Position numbers and translations under genes: made by a program. DNA of 64,000 bases. Source: Heliocidaris tuberculata. Lineage: Eukaryota > Echinodermata > Echinoidea > Camarodonta > Echinometridae. The stretch is taken from NCBI GenBank assembly GCA_025618425.1, contig CM046848.1, positions 23,339,955 to 23,403,954 on the forward strand, given 5' to 3'. Shown here piece by piece: positions 41,257-54,500 of this stretch. Below the pieces are notes generated by a model. It did not search any database and had not been told where the DNA came from. It was given only the letters and a program-made list of their open reading frames with translations. Numbering within the stretch: the stretch's first letter is position 1; each line of letters opens with the position of its first letter.

Positions 41257-41680
41257 TGAAGTGAAAATGCCCCCCGCACATGTAGCTCAGGGCGCGAGTG
41301 GGCGCTAAGTATAACTGAGCGCCCCTCGACAATGACTACCCTCGACCAAGTATATGCAACTCTGGGCGCCAGGGGGCGCTATTTGATAATCAGCAGAGCT
41401 AATTGAAGGAGCATGTATAGCTCTGATAATCAGCACCCCTCGCCCGAGTGTGTGTGCGCACAATAGCGCACGGCGCGTACAATTACGTACGCCCGGCCCA
41501 GGGAGCAGTACAGGAAAACAGAAGAAGATGTGAACAGAACCGAGAACCAGACAAGACGATTGACAAGAAAACACCTACATAGACATAGTGACATACCGGA
41601 GCATACTGCTGAGCGACGACTACGACGAGTACGACGACGATTATTGGTAAGCAACCAATAATACCTCGGCGATCGCAACA
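41257..41680 (+). repeat. 3' LTR
   Basis: 424 bp, identical to 29805-30228 on direct reading, followed by the ACAC duplication at 41681-41684. LTRs are copied from one template at insertion, so identity indicates a young insertion. Confidence 0.97.
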
Positions 41681-41689
41681 ACACTCACG

Positions 41690-41820
41690 GAACCATCACT
41701 ATGTGGGGCTGTGTCAATTTCGACGGCAGTCACGACCTCTATAAAGTTGAAGAGGTAAAAACACCAATATAATCAGCAAAATTTTGAGGAAATACTTCCT
41801 CCTGCATTTTAGAGTAAGGG
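41690..41820 (-). repeat. Segment repeated in inverse orientation at 47900-48012
   Basis: The reverse complement of this stretch matches the later segment at about 80%, including AATTTTGCTGATTATATTGG, GTGTTTTTAC and GAAATTGACACAGCCCCA. The minus strand could read as an exon (VVTAVEIDTAPHSDGS then GTGAGT), but its phase does not fit the first visible ACTR5 exon. Confidence 0.55.
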
Positions 41821-42429
41821 AGGGAGAATTCGGCCACTTAAGACAAAATCCTATTAATAGACTCTTTATTTCATATTTCTTTTCATTTCTTGGTCAAATC
41901 ATGAAAGCCAATATTGTTACTAGTTTAATGAAAAAAAAAATCAAGAATTGCCATGGCAATAATATTCATTTTTATTTTTGCTGTCTCGGAGGCATTTTTC
42001 GGCCTAGCAGGTGAGTTTTTGGCCGCATGTACAAAGTAAATGGGGAGCGCCGCTGATCAAAAGTCCCAGCGGCCCGAGCCAGCATCCCAGAGCCAGAGCT
42101 CCCCTGCGTGCGACCCGGCCGAAAACTGCCCCCACAAAGTCTCAAGACTAACAGAGATATCACGTACACGTACATCTCACACAGCGACTATCTTTTACTG
42201 CAATGTGCGATTGGATACTTTTGAGCTTGGGACATACGAAAAATACAGATCTAAAACTGAAAATTTCTTGAATTTCTTGAATCTTGCTCAGAGCAATTTT
42301 GTTGTCTGTTTTTGACTGCTGCAACAGTGAAAGTTGGACACAGTCCCACATAGGCAAGGGCCTATGAGTGTAGATTACCTGATTCAAGGACTCTTCAACT
42401 CTTACTATGCATAGAGACATTCTTACGTA

Positions 42430-42478
42430 ATGTGTTATGCGCTATCCAAGAATAGTTTATTATTATTATTATTACTGT
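42430..42478 (+). repeat. LINE-like 3' tail with (TTA)n
   Basis: GTGTTATGCGCTATCCAAGAATAG followed by TTATTATTATTATTATTA resembles the 3' end of L2/CR1-type LINEs. No coding part is attached. Confidence 0.4.
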
Positions 42479-42967
42479 GCCACAAATTTGGGGATTCAGA
42501 ATTGAAAGTGAAAATTTTAAACAATTATTTTCCTCTCATGTATGAATGATCTAGACTGGAAAAAGGCCTGCTGATTCACACAATGATGCGCCAAACTTTT
42601 GATGTAACACAGCAACGAAAATATAATTTACAATTGCCAAAAAGAATGAGTAATTTTCCTTTATTTTTGGTGATATTATCACTATTTGGAAATCGGGGTA
42701 ACATTCACTTCATTCAGCACCAAAATCAAGATTTGCATTCATTCATTACGTGTGCGTAGCTTTAGGACCCTTTCATTTTGTCAAACAAAATTTGACACAG
42801 CATCGACATCGACTCAAAAATGTATGTTATTGTCATTTGTCCGTCGTAATTTTCTCAGAAATTTATTTTAACAGTACGTAGAACCAAGATATATAAAAGG
42901 AATTCGCATAAATCATTGAAAAGGTGACTTTTTAGCCGCTGGAAACAAAGTGCATAGCTTTAGCCTT

Positions 42968-43052
42968 AGGTCCCCCATCTCCCAATAACCTCGCATAAGT
43001 GTGAGTGCCCATCTCCAATAACCTCGCATAAGTCTGAGTGCCCATCTCTAAG
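42968..43052. repeat. Two-copy ~33-bp direct repeat
   Basis: CCCATCTCC(C)AATAACCTCGCATAAGTSTGAGTG occurs twice in tandem with a partial third copy. Confidence 0.7.
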
Positions 43053-44429
43053 ACATAGATCTAAGTGCAAACAAGAGGGACTTTCACAGACAATTTGCTG
43101 GTAAGTAATATTCTGAGTTTCACTCTTTTGATCTTGTATTTTGGCTGGATATATTACAGCAGGTTGGAGCTGCATACTTTAGTTTCAAGTGGGGCTGAGT
43201 GGTTCAAACATACGAGTGCAAGCGCGGCGAGCGCTTCGCATCTACATGTAGCATCCGCCGATTCGCAACGTCTATACTTATACAAACCTGACATAAAATC
43301 ACATGTGTGGGACATGGATTTAGTGAAGTATGGAAATAAAATAGTAAGAGAGGTACTCTGTTGCATTTTACTTAAAAATCGACCAGCATATGCTGGACAT
43401 AATAGTAATATACACATTGATATGACAATATCGTTTGAAATAACTCACCAGAAACAGATTCATTCGTCATTATTTTCTCCTTCCTTTTCCAAAAAAAAAG
43501 AAGAAAGTGAAGAAACAAGCTATGGAGCGCCAAACGCGAACCACTGAATAAATAGAAAGAAGAGGGGGGAAAACATGGTAGGCCTACAAAGTCAATATAG
43601 GCACGTCAAATTATGCCCTTCTTCTTCTTCTTCTCTTGATAATCTTAAAAGGGCTATGCAGCCTATCACGAAGATCTGTACGGAGACAGCATACCTAATG
43701 TGGGGTTTTTCCATTTGGTGACCCCAGGGGTGACGGAGCGTAAGTCTTTCAAAGTGGGGGGGGGGGGGGGGGAACATGCAGCCAAAAAGGGCACTTTTGG
43801 AGAAAAAGGGGCACCTAAGGGTAAACATAAAGCAAAAACGGGGACCATTTTATGACACTGGTGTGTAATTAATACATAATCAACTTCATCTTCATCCTTT
43901 TTATTGTGGTTCTGGACATTGCTTCAGCTTCCCCACATATTAGCAGTTGTATGTAATGGTCTAATGATTCATGTGCGAACGAGCAAAGCAAGCGAGCAAA
44001 AAATTTCAAACTTTTTTCCTAATGCTGAAGTCCTTGGATTGTGCATTATTTACAGCAATATATGAAAATGAGAACAGCAAATTGATTTGGAGGGAATGCC
44101 TATAATGATCTTTTAATCTGTACATTAACCATGTCACTTTTCTTTAGGATTACCACGATTATTGATATCATGCATACTTTATGCGATCTGCTTGATTTCA
44201 TTATATACTATAAGAGTGAGTTGGGGGAAAATTTTCAGAAAATATTGCCCTTATACTTGGTATAAATTATGGGCACATTCGAGTGCGGGGCATTGTGCCC
44301 CTCTTGTCTCCAGCTCCACTGCCTTAAAATGTAGTTGTAGTATATGGGTACCTGTTACTATATAAAGCTGCACCGATTCGTTGAAGCTAGATATATGCCT
44401 CTTTTTGTAAGAAACTGTGGAGAAATATA

Positions 44430-44965
44430 AGTAAAAGAGGGCACTTATCAGAAGAGAAAAGGTGGAAAGGGGCACTTATGAGATATGAAAAGGGGCATTT
44501 ATGAGAAGAGGGAAAGGGCTCATATAAGTTAGGAAAAGGGCACTTATCAGAAGTAAAGAGGGGGCACTTATCAGATGTGAAAATGGGCACTTATCAGAAG
44601 GGGAAAATAGGTAGTTATTAGAAGGGAAAGGGGGCACCTATCAGAATTAAAAATGCACTTATCAAGGGATCAAAGGGCACATATTAGGGAGAAAGGGGAC
44701 AATCATTATATTTGAAAAGGGGCCCTTATTAGAAGGAAAAATGGGCACTTAAAAGACAGAAAAATAGGCACCTATGCGAAGTGAAATTACATTTATCAGA
44801 CGGAGAAAAGGGCACTATTAGAGAAAAGGAGCTAATTATCAGATGTGGAAAGGGGCACTTATTAGAAAAGAAAAGGGACACTTTTTATAGTAAAGAGGGC
44901 ACTTATCAGAGAGAAAGGGGGCATTTTTTCAGAAACAAAAAGGGCACCTTTGTGGGTACTTCAAA
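44430..44965 (+). repeat. Degenerate GGGGCACTTATCAGAAG tandem array
   Basis: About twenty variants of AAAAGGGGCACTTATCAGAAG with irregular 25-35 bp spacing. It is purine-rich and gives long artificial open frames; no gene is inferred. Confidence 0.75.
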
Positions 44966-44969
44966 AAAA

Positions 44970-46800
44970 TGGGGGGGGGGGCATGTTGCCCCCCTCCCCC
45001 CGGGCACACCGCTCCTGGAGAAACCCACTTTTTTTCTTCTTCTTCTTCTTCTTCTTCTTCTTCTTCTTCTTCTTCTTCTTCTTCTTCTTCTTCTTCTTCT
45101 TCTTTTTTTCTTCATCTTCTTCTTCTCCCGGGGGGGGGGGGGGGCACTCAGTATATAACGTGCGGTGGGTATGTTTTTACATTCATTTTTACATTCAAAT
45201 TTCCGTTCCAAAGCATACCATTTTTTTCTTAATGAGAAAAAGGAGGGAGAAAACCGTTCCAAAGCACCGCTTTTTCTTTTTTCATTTCGTCGTTCCAGCT
45301 GTTCTGGCCAGCCCCGGCCCGTTTCGAAGAGTATCGTTGTTGGTGAAAAGTTGAAAATGAGTTCCCATGATCCTTATATTTCAATAACAACCAGTTCCGT
45401 AGCATCATATTTATATGTAATCCAGTTCCAAAGACCCCCTTTTCCAAAATGTTAGTAGTTCCGAAGACTATCCTTTTCATGATACGCTCGTTCCGAAGCC
45501 CCCATTTTTTGTCTTGCCAGCGGCACATACCTATCACTTTTTTGGGTCGAGTGCCCCCCCCCCCCTTCTTCTTCTTCTTCTTCTTCTTCTTCTTCTTCTT
45601 CTTCTTCTTTTTTCTTCATCTTATTCTTCTCTCGGGGGGGGGGCACTCAGTATATAGTGTGCGATGGGTATGTTTTTACATTCATTTTTACACTCAAATT
45701 TCCGAAGCATACCATTTTTTTCCTAGTGAGAAAAGAAGAGAGAAAACTTTTCCAAAGCACTGCTTTTTTTTTTTTTTTTTCATTTCGTCGTTTCGTCCGT
45801 TCTGGCCAGCCCATTTTGGTGAAAAGTTGAAAATGAGTTCCCAACTTCCCATGATCCATATATTTCAATAACAACCAGTTCCGTAGCATCATATTTATAT
45901 GTAATCCAGTTCCAAAGACCCCCTTTTCCAAAATGTTAGTAGTTCCGAAGACTATCCTTTTCATGATACGCTCGTTCCGAAGCCCCCATTTTTTGTCTTG
46001 CCAGCGGCACATACCTATCACTTTTTTGGGTCGAGTGCCCCCCCCCCTTCTTCTTCTTCTTCTTCTTCTTCTTCTTCTTCTTTTTTCTTCATCTTATTCT
46101 TCTCTCGGGGGGGGGGGGGGCACTCAGTATATAGTGTGCGATGGGTATGTTTTTACATTCATTTTTACACTCAAATTTCCGAAGCATACCATTTTTTTCC
46201 TAGTGAGAAAAGAAGAGAGAAAACTTTTCCAAAGCACTGCTTTTTTTTTTTTTTTTTTCATTTCGTCGTTTCGTCCGTTCTGGCCAGCCCATTTTGGTGA
46301 AAAGTTGAAAATGAGTTCCCAACTTCCCATGATCCATATATTTCAATAACAACCAGTTCCGTAGCATCATATTTATATTGTAATCCAGTTCCAAAGACCC
46401 CTTTTTCCAAAATGTTAATGTTAGTATAGTTCCGAAGACCATCCTTTTCATGATACGCTTGTTCCGAAGCCCCCATTTTTTGTCTTGCCAGCGGCACATA
46501 CCTATCACCTTTGGGGTCGAGTGCCCCCCCCCCCCCCCCCCCCCTTCTTCTTCTTCTTCTTCTTCTTCTTCTTCTTCTTCTTCTTCTTCTTCTTCTTCTT
46601 CTTCTTCTTCTTCTTCTTCTTCTTCTTCTTCTTCTTCTTCTTCTTCTTCTTCTTCTTCTTCTTCTTCTTCTTCTTCTTCTTCTTCTTCTTCTTCTTCTTC
46701 TTCTTCTTCTTCTTCTTCTTCTTCTTCTTCTTCTTCTTCTTCTTCTTCTTCTTCTTCTTCTTCTTCTTCTTCTTCTTCTTCTTCTTCTTCTTCTCGCTTA
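44970..46800. repeat. Tandem complex: ~410-bp TIR units separated by expanding (TTC)n arrays
   Basis: Three related units lie at about 45130-45560, 45636-46038 and 46108-46540. Each starts with G-run-GCACTCAGTATATA..GGGTATG and ends with CACATACCTATCAC..GAGTGC-C-run, so each has inverted ends. (TTC)n tracts lie at ~45036-45127, 45567-45616, 46049-46092 and 46544-46795, the last about 84 triplets. Units 2 and 3 are nearly identical. All long open frames here (poly-Ser, -Phe, -Leu, -Lys, -Glu) are repeat artefacts. Confidence 0.85.
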
Positions 46801-47284
46801 TTCTGAGTGGTTGACCAGACATTCAACGCAGATGGCAGCAAACAACCCTAAATTTAGGAACGGATATGAATGAGAATAGAACGGAAAGTTGCTAAAGATA
46901 TTGTAGAATTTTGAAATATAAAGGTACAGAAAGGACGTGAGTGTGTAAGTATTGTCAATTATTAAATGATAGAGACACGTTTAAGCTTTTCAGTCATTAG
47001 TGTGATCAGTGGGTGCCACAGGTGTTGGATATTACCAAAAACATGATTGGAATTGTTAGTTAGTAGGTCTACCGGTACGGTACGGTAAATGAATGATGCA
47101 CAGGCACAGCCACAGGCACAGCCATGACAGCACTGCACTGTATCGTGTAGATCTACGGCATTCATGCACTGTGGCTATATGCATTAACCGAGTCCGAGGC
47201 TGAGCCTGTGCTATGGCTAGTATGGCTCAGGCCTCAGCTCCGTGTATTTTCATCGGCCGTGGTCCGGTCCAGACAATGCACAAA

Positions 47285-47600
47285 CTTTGAAAGGAAAATC
47301 CACCTTGGTGTGAAGTTGATTTGAATAAAAGAAGAGAAATTAGAGAAACTGATTACAGATTAGTGAACGTGGTGAAAGTTTGACTTTGAGCAAAATCGGA
47401 CAAGAAATGAGAAAGTTGTGAATTTTTGAAATTTGAACTTGATTGAAGTTGTAAATGTAATCTAAATAATCAATCATACACAAATTGGCAACTCTGACGT
47501 ATCTTGTGAGCTCCTCTCCCATTCGCTCTGTACAGAAAATCTCATAAATTTCAATTTTGTAAGTTTTTGATGAAGGAATCACCCTGGGAATAGATCTAGA
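47285..47600 (+). repeat. Dispersed repeat, copy 3 of 3
   Basis: It starts TTTGAAAGGAAAATCCACC and shares GAGCAAAATC..ACAAGAAATGAGAAAGTT, AATTGGCAACTC and CTCCTCTCCCA with copies at 17938 and 5148. Confidence 0.6.
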
Positions 47601-47792
47601 TTTGTTTCACACAGGTATTGTGTAATATGAGCAACGATTAGATCTAGTCTGTATCTGAGGTCACTCACTCATAGACATAGGTGAGGTTTTTGTAGATAAC
47701 CTTGCACTCTCTATCTTTGTACTGCAAAGAATTGCCTCCCAAAACAAGTGTAGAGGGTCTATCTGTGCTAGAAAGGAGCAAAATCGCCAACA

Positions 47793-48012
47793 AAAAAAAC
47801 AGCCTGAAAATTTCACTTGATCAAGATGATAAAGTCTTTCCTATTGACATAATTGAAGAATCTGGCATGAAATCAGATATTCTGTCATCCTAAAATGTAG
47901 AAAGAACTGAAGTATTTTCGCAAAATTTTGCTGATTATATTGGTGTTTTTACTCTTCAATTTAAAGATCATGACCGCCGCTGAAATTGACACAGCCCCAC
48001 TCATAGCGGCAT
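47793..48012 (+). repeat. Segment related to both flanks of the retrotransposon
   Basis: 47793-47900 resembles 29700-29790 in the same orientation (AAAAACAGCCTGAAAATTYCACTTGATCAA). 47900-48012 resembles 41690-41820 in the opposite orientation. It is probably a low-copy dispersed repeat. Confidence 0.5.
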
Positions 48013-48500
48013 TACTATACTTTGTGTGTATACTTTTGGTCATACACCCATTCAGTGTAAAAATTCAAATTTCCTTCGCGAGGGCTACTTCAAAGTTCAC
48101 CTATTGTGTTCAGAGATTTTAATGCACTACAACCCATGGGCAGAAATATTATTTGATGATGGCTTTTTTTTCATTTACGGTGGCTTTTTCAAGAGTTTCG
48201 GGGGCTAATCGCCCTTAGCCCCCGCTTATTTTTTTCACTGCACCCATTATGTTATATTCATTGAAATGTTATTCAAACTTTTTAATATGTACCCTTCCCC
48301 ATGGTGAAATTGAACTTTCCCTTTCAATGAATTTTTAAATTTTCTTTGTAGGTCAAAAATCTATCCAGCTGACAATTGAAGATGGAAATTAATGTTCTGC
48401 TGTTTTTAAGTGGATGAAGGAAACACTGGTGGTGGTGCCTTACAAAGGACAGAATACATTTAACTGATCAGTGAGCCATTGCCAACCCAGAGGTGTGAAG

Positions 48501-51500
48501 ATGCCGTCACCAGTGAATGTAACGGTGAAAGAGACGGAGGTGGTCAAGCTGGTTCTTGATTTCCTCCACACGAGGGAGCTATACCTGTCGATGCGTTCTC
48601 TAGAGCGTGAGAGCGGAATCGTCAACGGGCTCTTCTCGGACGATGCCCTTTTCTTGAGACAGCTTATTTTGGACGGCCAGTGGGATGATGTTCTTGAATT
48701 CATCCAACCCCTGCAGAGCATCGAGAGCTTTGACTCCAAGGCATTCCACTATCTAATTCTGAAGCATAAATTCCTGGAGATGCTCTGCATGAAAAGCGAA
48801 GACTTCCAGCACCTTCAGGTAGAGTTTTCCAGTGAGGAAGTGGTGAGCTGTCTGAGCGAGCTGGAACCGTACTGCCCGAGTAAAGAGGAATACAGCGCAT
48901 ACTGCCTGTTACTAACGCTACCCCGGCTTACAGATCATCAGATGTACAAAGACTGGAGCCCAAGCAGTGCACGGGTTCAGTGCTTTCAGTCAGTGTACCC
49001 CTTGGTTAGTAGATTCCTCCCTGTGGACAAAGCTTTAGCAGAGAATGAGAGCACTGCTAGCAATGACCGACTAGTGCAGCTCATACTCAAAGGACTACTG
49101 TTTGAAAACTGCGTCGAATACTGCCAGCAGAAGGCAATCAATCGCGATGCCAAGAGCAGCCAGATCGTCTTGCGTAACATGATGACAGGAACGCCTGCCG
49201 ATGATGCCGACCTTAGCTTGTTATCATGGTTACAGAGTCTCCCATTTGACACCTTCGCTACACCCTTTGAGCAGCGATCTTTGCAAATATCAGTCAACAA
49301 AATCATCAAACCTAGTACATCCTTCTCGGAGCAAATTATGACTCCCATGACGCCGACCCCGGGAAGCAAGACGAGAATGTACCCTTCTCCATCACCATCA
49401 ACACCTACTCTGTATAGGGGTAGGCCCTTTTCTTCAAGCTCTCGAGCCCTCTCACAGTCACTCACTCCGAACCTTGAGAGCTTACTCAACCACGCTAAAA
49501 AGAAAGAGGACAACGGAACTAGTGATCCAGGAATGCTGTCTAGGTCATTAATCAACATGCAGCTGTCAGGTTGGTGTTTCCCTTTACTTGTTCTTCACTT
49601 TCTAATTTTGTATTCTACTAATTCAGTTAATCCCAAAACAAGGACTAAAGTCATGTTTAATAAAAATTTAGGGAAAACTTACACCTCAGTCTAATATCCT
49701 TTTTTCAACATGACTTCAGGCCAAGCTGAAAACCAGCGTCATTTTTATATTTTAGGAGGAAACGGAACTAAGGATTGTTTCTACTAGAGGTGGTTAACCA
49801 ACTAATGCCCTGTGGTAAAATAAAAACCATACAGTGGTATCACTTTTTTCACTTCTACATGTATAAGACGAGGCAATGTTGCATACATTATATACTGTAC
49901 ATGTGTTCTTTTCATTTTATTTTACGTTGATGGCATTTTGTGACTTTGTTGTGTGCCTGAAAGAAGGGTACAAACACAAATGTTTGCCAATTTTTTTCCC
50001 CAAAGTTTTAGATTATAATGTAAGGATAAAGAAGTATGTGTACAGTAGTATAGAGATTAACTCATAGACTATTAAACAATTTAAACAAAGTGCAAACTGA
50101 AATAATGTATGTTGTAAGGTAAAAGAAATGTCACAAAGTTCTTGAAAATGCACATTTTTAGAAAATATACATCTGATGGCTGCTCTTAAACCCTAATACC
50201 TGATATACATTGTACAATAAATCTTCTTCAGAACAAGCCCAACATGCCATGAATCTACACCTATGAAATTCCCGTCAGAAGATTTGAAATATTTGTACAG
50301 ATCAAGGAGATGAAGACGAAAATGATTTGCTGCACTCCCACTGTGTCTTTGTCATTGCAAGTTCAACAGACTGAATACGGTCCATTTCTGTTTGATTTGT
50401 ATACATGTATTCATTTTACAGATCGACAATAGCTGTAAGACATTCGCAGATGGCGGAGCTATATTACATACTTCCGGTACAGGCGTGCGTTAAGGGTTTT
50501 CCTTTTGATCAGCTGATGTGTCTATACTCAAGAATGGGTCTAAAACTCTTTTGAAAAGTGACTTACACATTGATCTTAAATCATACAAAATTGTTTTTGT
50601 GGGTATGGGGTTCTGTTGCAAAGCAACAACGTGCTGGTTCGGAGGAAAATAAGAGCAAGACTATATCATGTTGTACGTAGTAGTGGCTGTCAATGCAGGA
50701 CTCACAAGCTCCACTCTTCATTTACCTTTGCATGTTAAGCCTCTCGCTGTTGAGAACTTACCTACGAAGTTATGGAACAGTCATCTTCTAAAATCTTTGT
50801 TTTCAGAACCATCCATCATGGTAGATGAAATGATAAAAAATATCCTCAGAACGTGATGAATATTTTGTGTAGCTGAAGTAAATTCATGATCGTGCTTACA
50901 TAGGTACCGTACTGTAAGCAAAAAGTGGACAACTCAACCGAAAGCTGGACCCACTGCTCCCACTGCTCCCACTGCTCCCGTACCATGCATCAACCAATCA
51001 AAAGCAATCATTTGATAAATGTCTGTTGACGTCCTCTAGCGGCTAAATAGTTTTGATCATTGTCGATCCCTTGAATTAATTGTTTTTTACATCCTTGATC
51101 ACTATTCTTTTAACCATAAAAGCAAATTCATTTATTCAGATATTTCTCTTGACATTTGGCAGGTAGCAGCTCAACCCGTGAATCTTTACCCACCTTGACG
51201 GAGGGGGTGGAAAAGCCCTCGGTGCCCCCATTCTCCATCAGCAATCCTGCCCCTAGTCCCAGCATACCAGCAAGATTCAACCCAGGTCCTGCAGGAGCTG
51301 ATACAAAGGTAAGTTCTTGTGATACATATAATGCAGTTTTGAAAGAGTAGGTTTCTGCTGTGCACACGGATCTTGCAAACAAAGGCCTAATTAAAGTCTG
51401 TAGCAGAAATACAGAATATCATTGGTTAGAGTTACAGTCCCACCTCGTTTATCCGACCAGCACCAATCTGAATATACATGTACGTGATTTGACCGCATAT

Positions 51501-54500
51501 GAGAGTTAAATACTCAAACAAAGAAATTCTATGAAGTTAGTAGGGTTCATGCTAGACCGGAAAATCGGTCTATTTCGTTCGGGGACATATGCTCTGCTGA
51601 GACAACGTCTGGCCTCACAGAATCCCTCTCCTACATAGACCGAAGTCCACCCTACTACTCCCATTTGGGTCTATTGTTATGTGCTTACCTATATGGTGCT
51701 ACAAATGTTTGGCGCATCGCGGCGGAGACTTACACTCTTGTGTATTACTTTTCCTTTGGCCAAAGTTCGATGAAAATGTCACAAATATACTACATAAGAT
51801 AAAATCACCAACTCTACTCATACTCCACTGAAAATCAATAAACAATAGGAGTGATAATTCTTATGCTTTCAGTATTTCTTTGGTAATAAAATACGATGTA
51901 TATATACATATATTTATAGTCAATAACGACCTTTTCTCAGTGCTGGTCTCTCGAAAACCAGAGTGCACATACATGTAGGTACAGGAGCCAATCATCATTG
52001 CGCGATTGCAGTAGTGCTTCGACATTGGAGAAAAGAATGTTCGCTATATATATATATTTTCATCAGAAATATTCAAATCGTAAAATTCCATCCTCCTTCA
52101 TGCAAGTTTATGAATTTTTATTGCACTATAGTAAAGTAGAGTTTGTGAGTTTATCATATGCGGTTTTGTGATATTTATAACAAAATCCATTAAATTGACA
52201 AATATTATCAGCTCTGACTGCATTTGAGTGCAGAGCTCCGCCGCTGAGCTGGGACGTAAGGATGTACGCGTACACGCGCTTGTGCGTTCACTATATATTT
52301 TGTTCGCCTCAATTCATTTGCGATAGCCCCGTTGACAACGGTATATTAAGTACATGTACATGTACATATCTAATGATCATGATATTCTGTGTATTTTTCT
52401 TTCATTTATGACTTTGTATAATTTTCAGTAAAGCGGTGGGGTGAGGTACCTCACACTTTTTGCCCATACATGTAGGACTATTGCTTTACCCTAAAGAGGA
52501 ATGATAGGCATTTAAAACTGAGGACCTCTCTCTTGTACTACAACATATTTTTTATTATATCCAGGGAATAATTTTCAGCAAAAAAATTGCATAGCAAAAC
52601 TGCTATACAAAATAATTTTTGCATAGCAGTTGGATAAACTTGTATAGCAATTTTTTTTCTCATGTAAACAAAGACTTTAAGTGCAAATTTTCAGCCCACT
52701 ACGACAACATGAACGTACATACAAGGTGGGTGTACTCACAAAAATATCCAACAATAAATCCAGAGTCTACAAAAATCCAAATAATTTCCGCAATTCCACG
52801 ATAAATCCACATAGAGTCAAATTCCAATGAATCCATATTCACACTAACTTAAATCAGTCATATATGTCCCAATAGAAAATCCACAAATCACAATAAATTC
52901 GGAATATTCCCACCGTCCCACGGCATTGATTAAAAATTATCAAACGATCGAACTGTACCGAAAGTCAATAAACAACAACTCCAGGTACCGCGCACATGCG
53001 ATCGCAATGCATATAATTAATCCCATGTGCAGTGTCATTGCACTTGTGCAATGAAACGTGCATCAAAACAACACTCACGGTTAGAAGGTGATCGTAGCGC
53101 GCCATGTGCTTGTGTGACAATGGGGTATGTGTGTGTATTAGCTTCACGGTTAGAGAGTGACTGCAGTAAGTAGACTGCAGTGACTGCAGTGAGTTGTACT
53201 AGTATGCTTTGCGCGCAGTGCTTGGGATGGGAGTATAGTGTGCATGCAGGCCATATCCCGAGTGTGTAGCTTTGCGGTCTGTGTGTGTATCCCGAGTGTG
53301 TAGCTTAGCGGTCTGTGTGAGTACGTACATGTTACGCTGTGTTTACAGCTAGTTTTGGCTTAGTAATTCACTCACTCTCGCTTCGCTATAATATTATAAC
53401 ACTCGCATTACTGAAGTGTGAATGAGTTCGCCCTTAAACATGTATGTTTCCGTTTGCATCGCAGCAACTGCGATTCATAAAAAAAAATGCGTAGCAAATG
53501 GCTGAAAATGCGTCGCAAATTGCGATGCGATACCGGGAAAATTATTCCCTGATATCCTACATCATAAAATTCTCATGCAAGGATTGGCCAGGAATGTCTC
53601 ATGTGACATAAAATACTTTCACCATGAAGAAAAAATGGATATCGCATGACGTCAGACTTCCGTATATTTTTCGATATAAAAATATGACGTCACTTTTTTG
53701 TTTTTCTGGATATTTCGAAGCTATCGCGATATCTCGACATTGTATCGCGATAATGTTTATGCGTGACGAGCCTCTCAGTGTGTAGGTCTACTCTGATTCT
53801 ACATTTAGTTTTAATTATTAAAAATCTTTCTAGGCTTACTCTTGTGGGATATAAATCAAATGTACCATGCACTCTTTTCGAGGCACCGATTGAAATTATG
53901 GATTCTTCAGTGACTGGAATAGTTTCTATTTTCTGAGGGGCGCAGCCCCTCAGAAAATAGTGCTATGCCAGTCACCTCAGAGAATCCATAATTTCAACAG
54001 GAGCCTCTCATTGCAAGGTACATGTATATATTTGATTATTATTAATTTATTACATGATGTCAGAAAGTCAGTAAGATGTTTGATCACAGGCAATGTTAAT
54101 GGCTGCCTTCATTGTTATATTGTGCATTTCATTGCAACTTATCTGAGTCATTATTCTGAGGTTTTATAACCTACATACATGTACATGTAGAGACTAAGAC
54201 ATGCATTACCATAATTTCAGGGTGTGTGAATTTCTTGAGGTGGTTTTGTCATTGGATACGAGCTTTGCATAGATGTACAAAATGATTGGAATTGATTATT
54301 AGATGCTGAATTGTGCATGTTACTTGAAATGTTTCAAACTTTTATTTTAACAGGCTGACGATGGAGTTTGCTTGACTCTTAAACATGTACCATTCCTTCA
54401 AATGCTATGTTTTTTGTTGTTTTTATTTTATAACAAACATTTGTTTCATGCCTTGGGTCATGATTCATAATGGATATCATGAACTAGCATGACCTTCCCT

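Larger units (their letters stand above)
29805..41680 (+). mobile_element. Complete Ty3/gypsy-type LTR retrotransposon with HhH, PHD and TatD modules
   Basis: An 11,876-bp element bounded by identical 424-bp LTRs (TG...CA) and the target duplication ACAC at 29801-29804 and 41681-41684. Order: 5' LTR, primer-binding site, 2.4-kb leader, gag (32612-34936), pol (to 39090; protease, RT, RNase H, integrase, PHD finger), a TatD-type nuclease ORF (39119-40387), 870-bp tail, 3' LTR. PR-RT-RNH-IN order and the integrase GPY/F-like end place it in Ty3/gypsy. All three large frames are open and key catalytic residues are present, so it appears autonomous and young. It lies antisense to ACTR5, upstream of that gene's first visible exon. 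Confidence 0.97.

Noticed and set aside
41690..41765. Missing first coding exon of ACTR5
   Set aside because: The candidate exon ends in the wrong phase for the exon at 29483, and the related segment at 47900 shows it is a repeat.
46200..46841. Long open frames of poly-Glu, poly-Lys, poly-Ser, poly-Phe or poly-Leu
   Set aside because: They are all readings of the same (TTC)n/(GAA)n arrays, open in several frames on both strands.
49570..49694. Extension of WDR47 exon 1 to the stop at 49694
   Set aside because: CAG|GTTGGT is a usable donor, the next exon joins in phase, and the extension has intron-like composition.
50454..50555. Small ORF starting ATGGCGGAGC in WDR47 intron 1
   Set aside because: Only 34 codons, no homology recognised and no splice donor placed to extend it.
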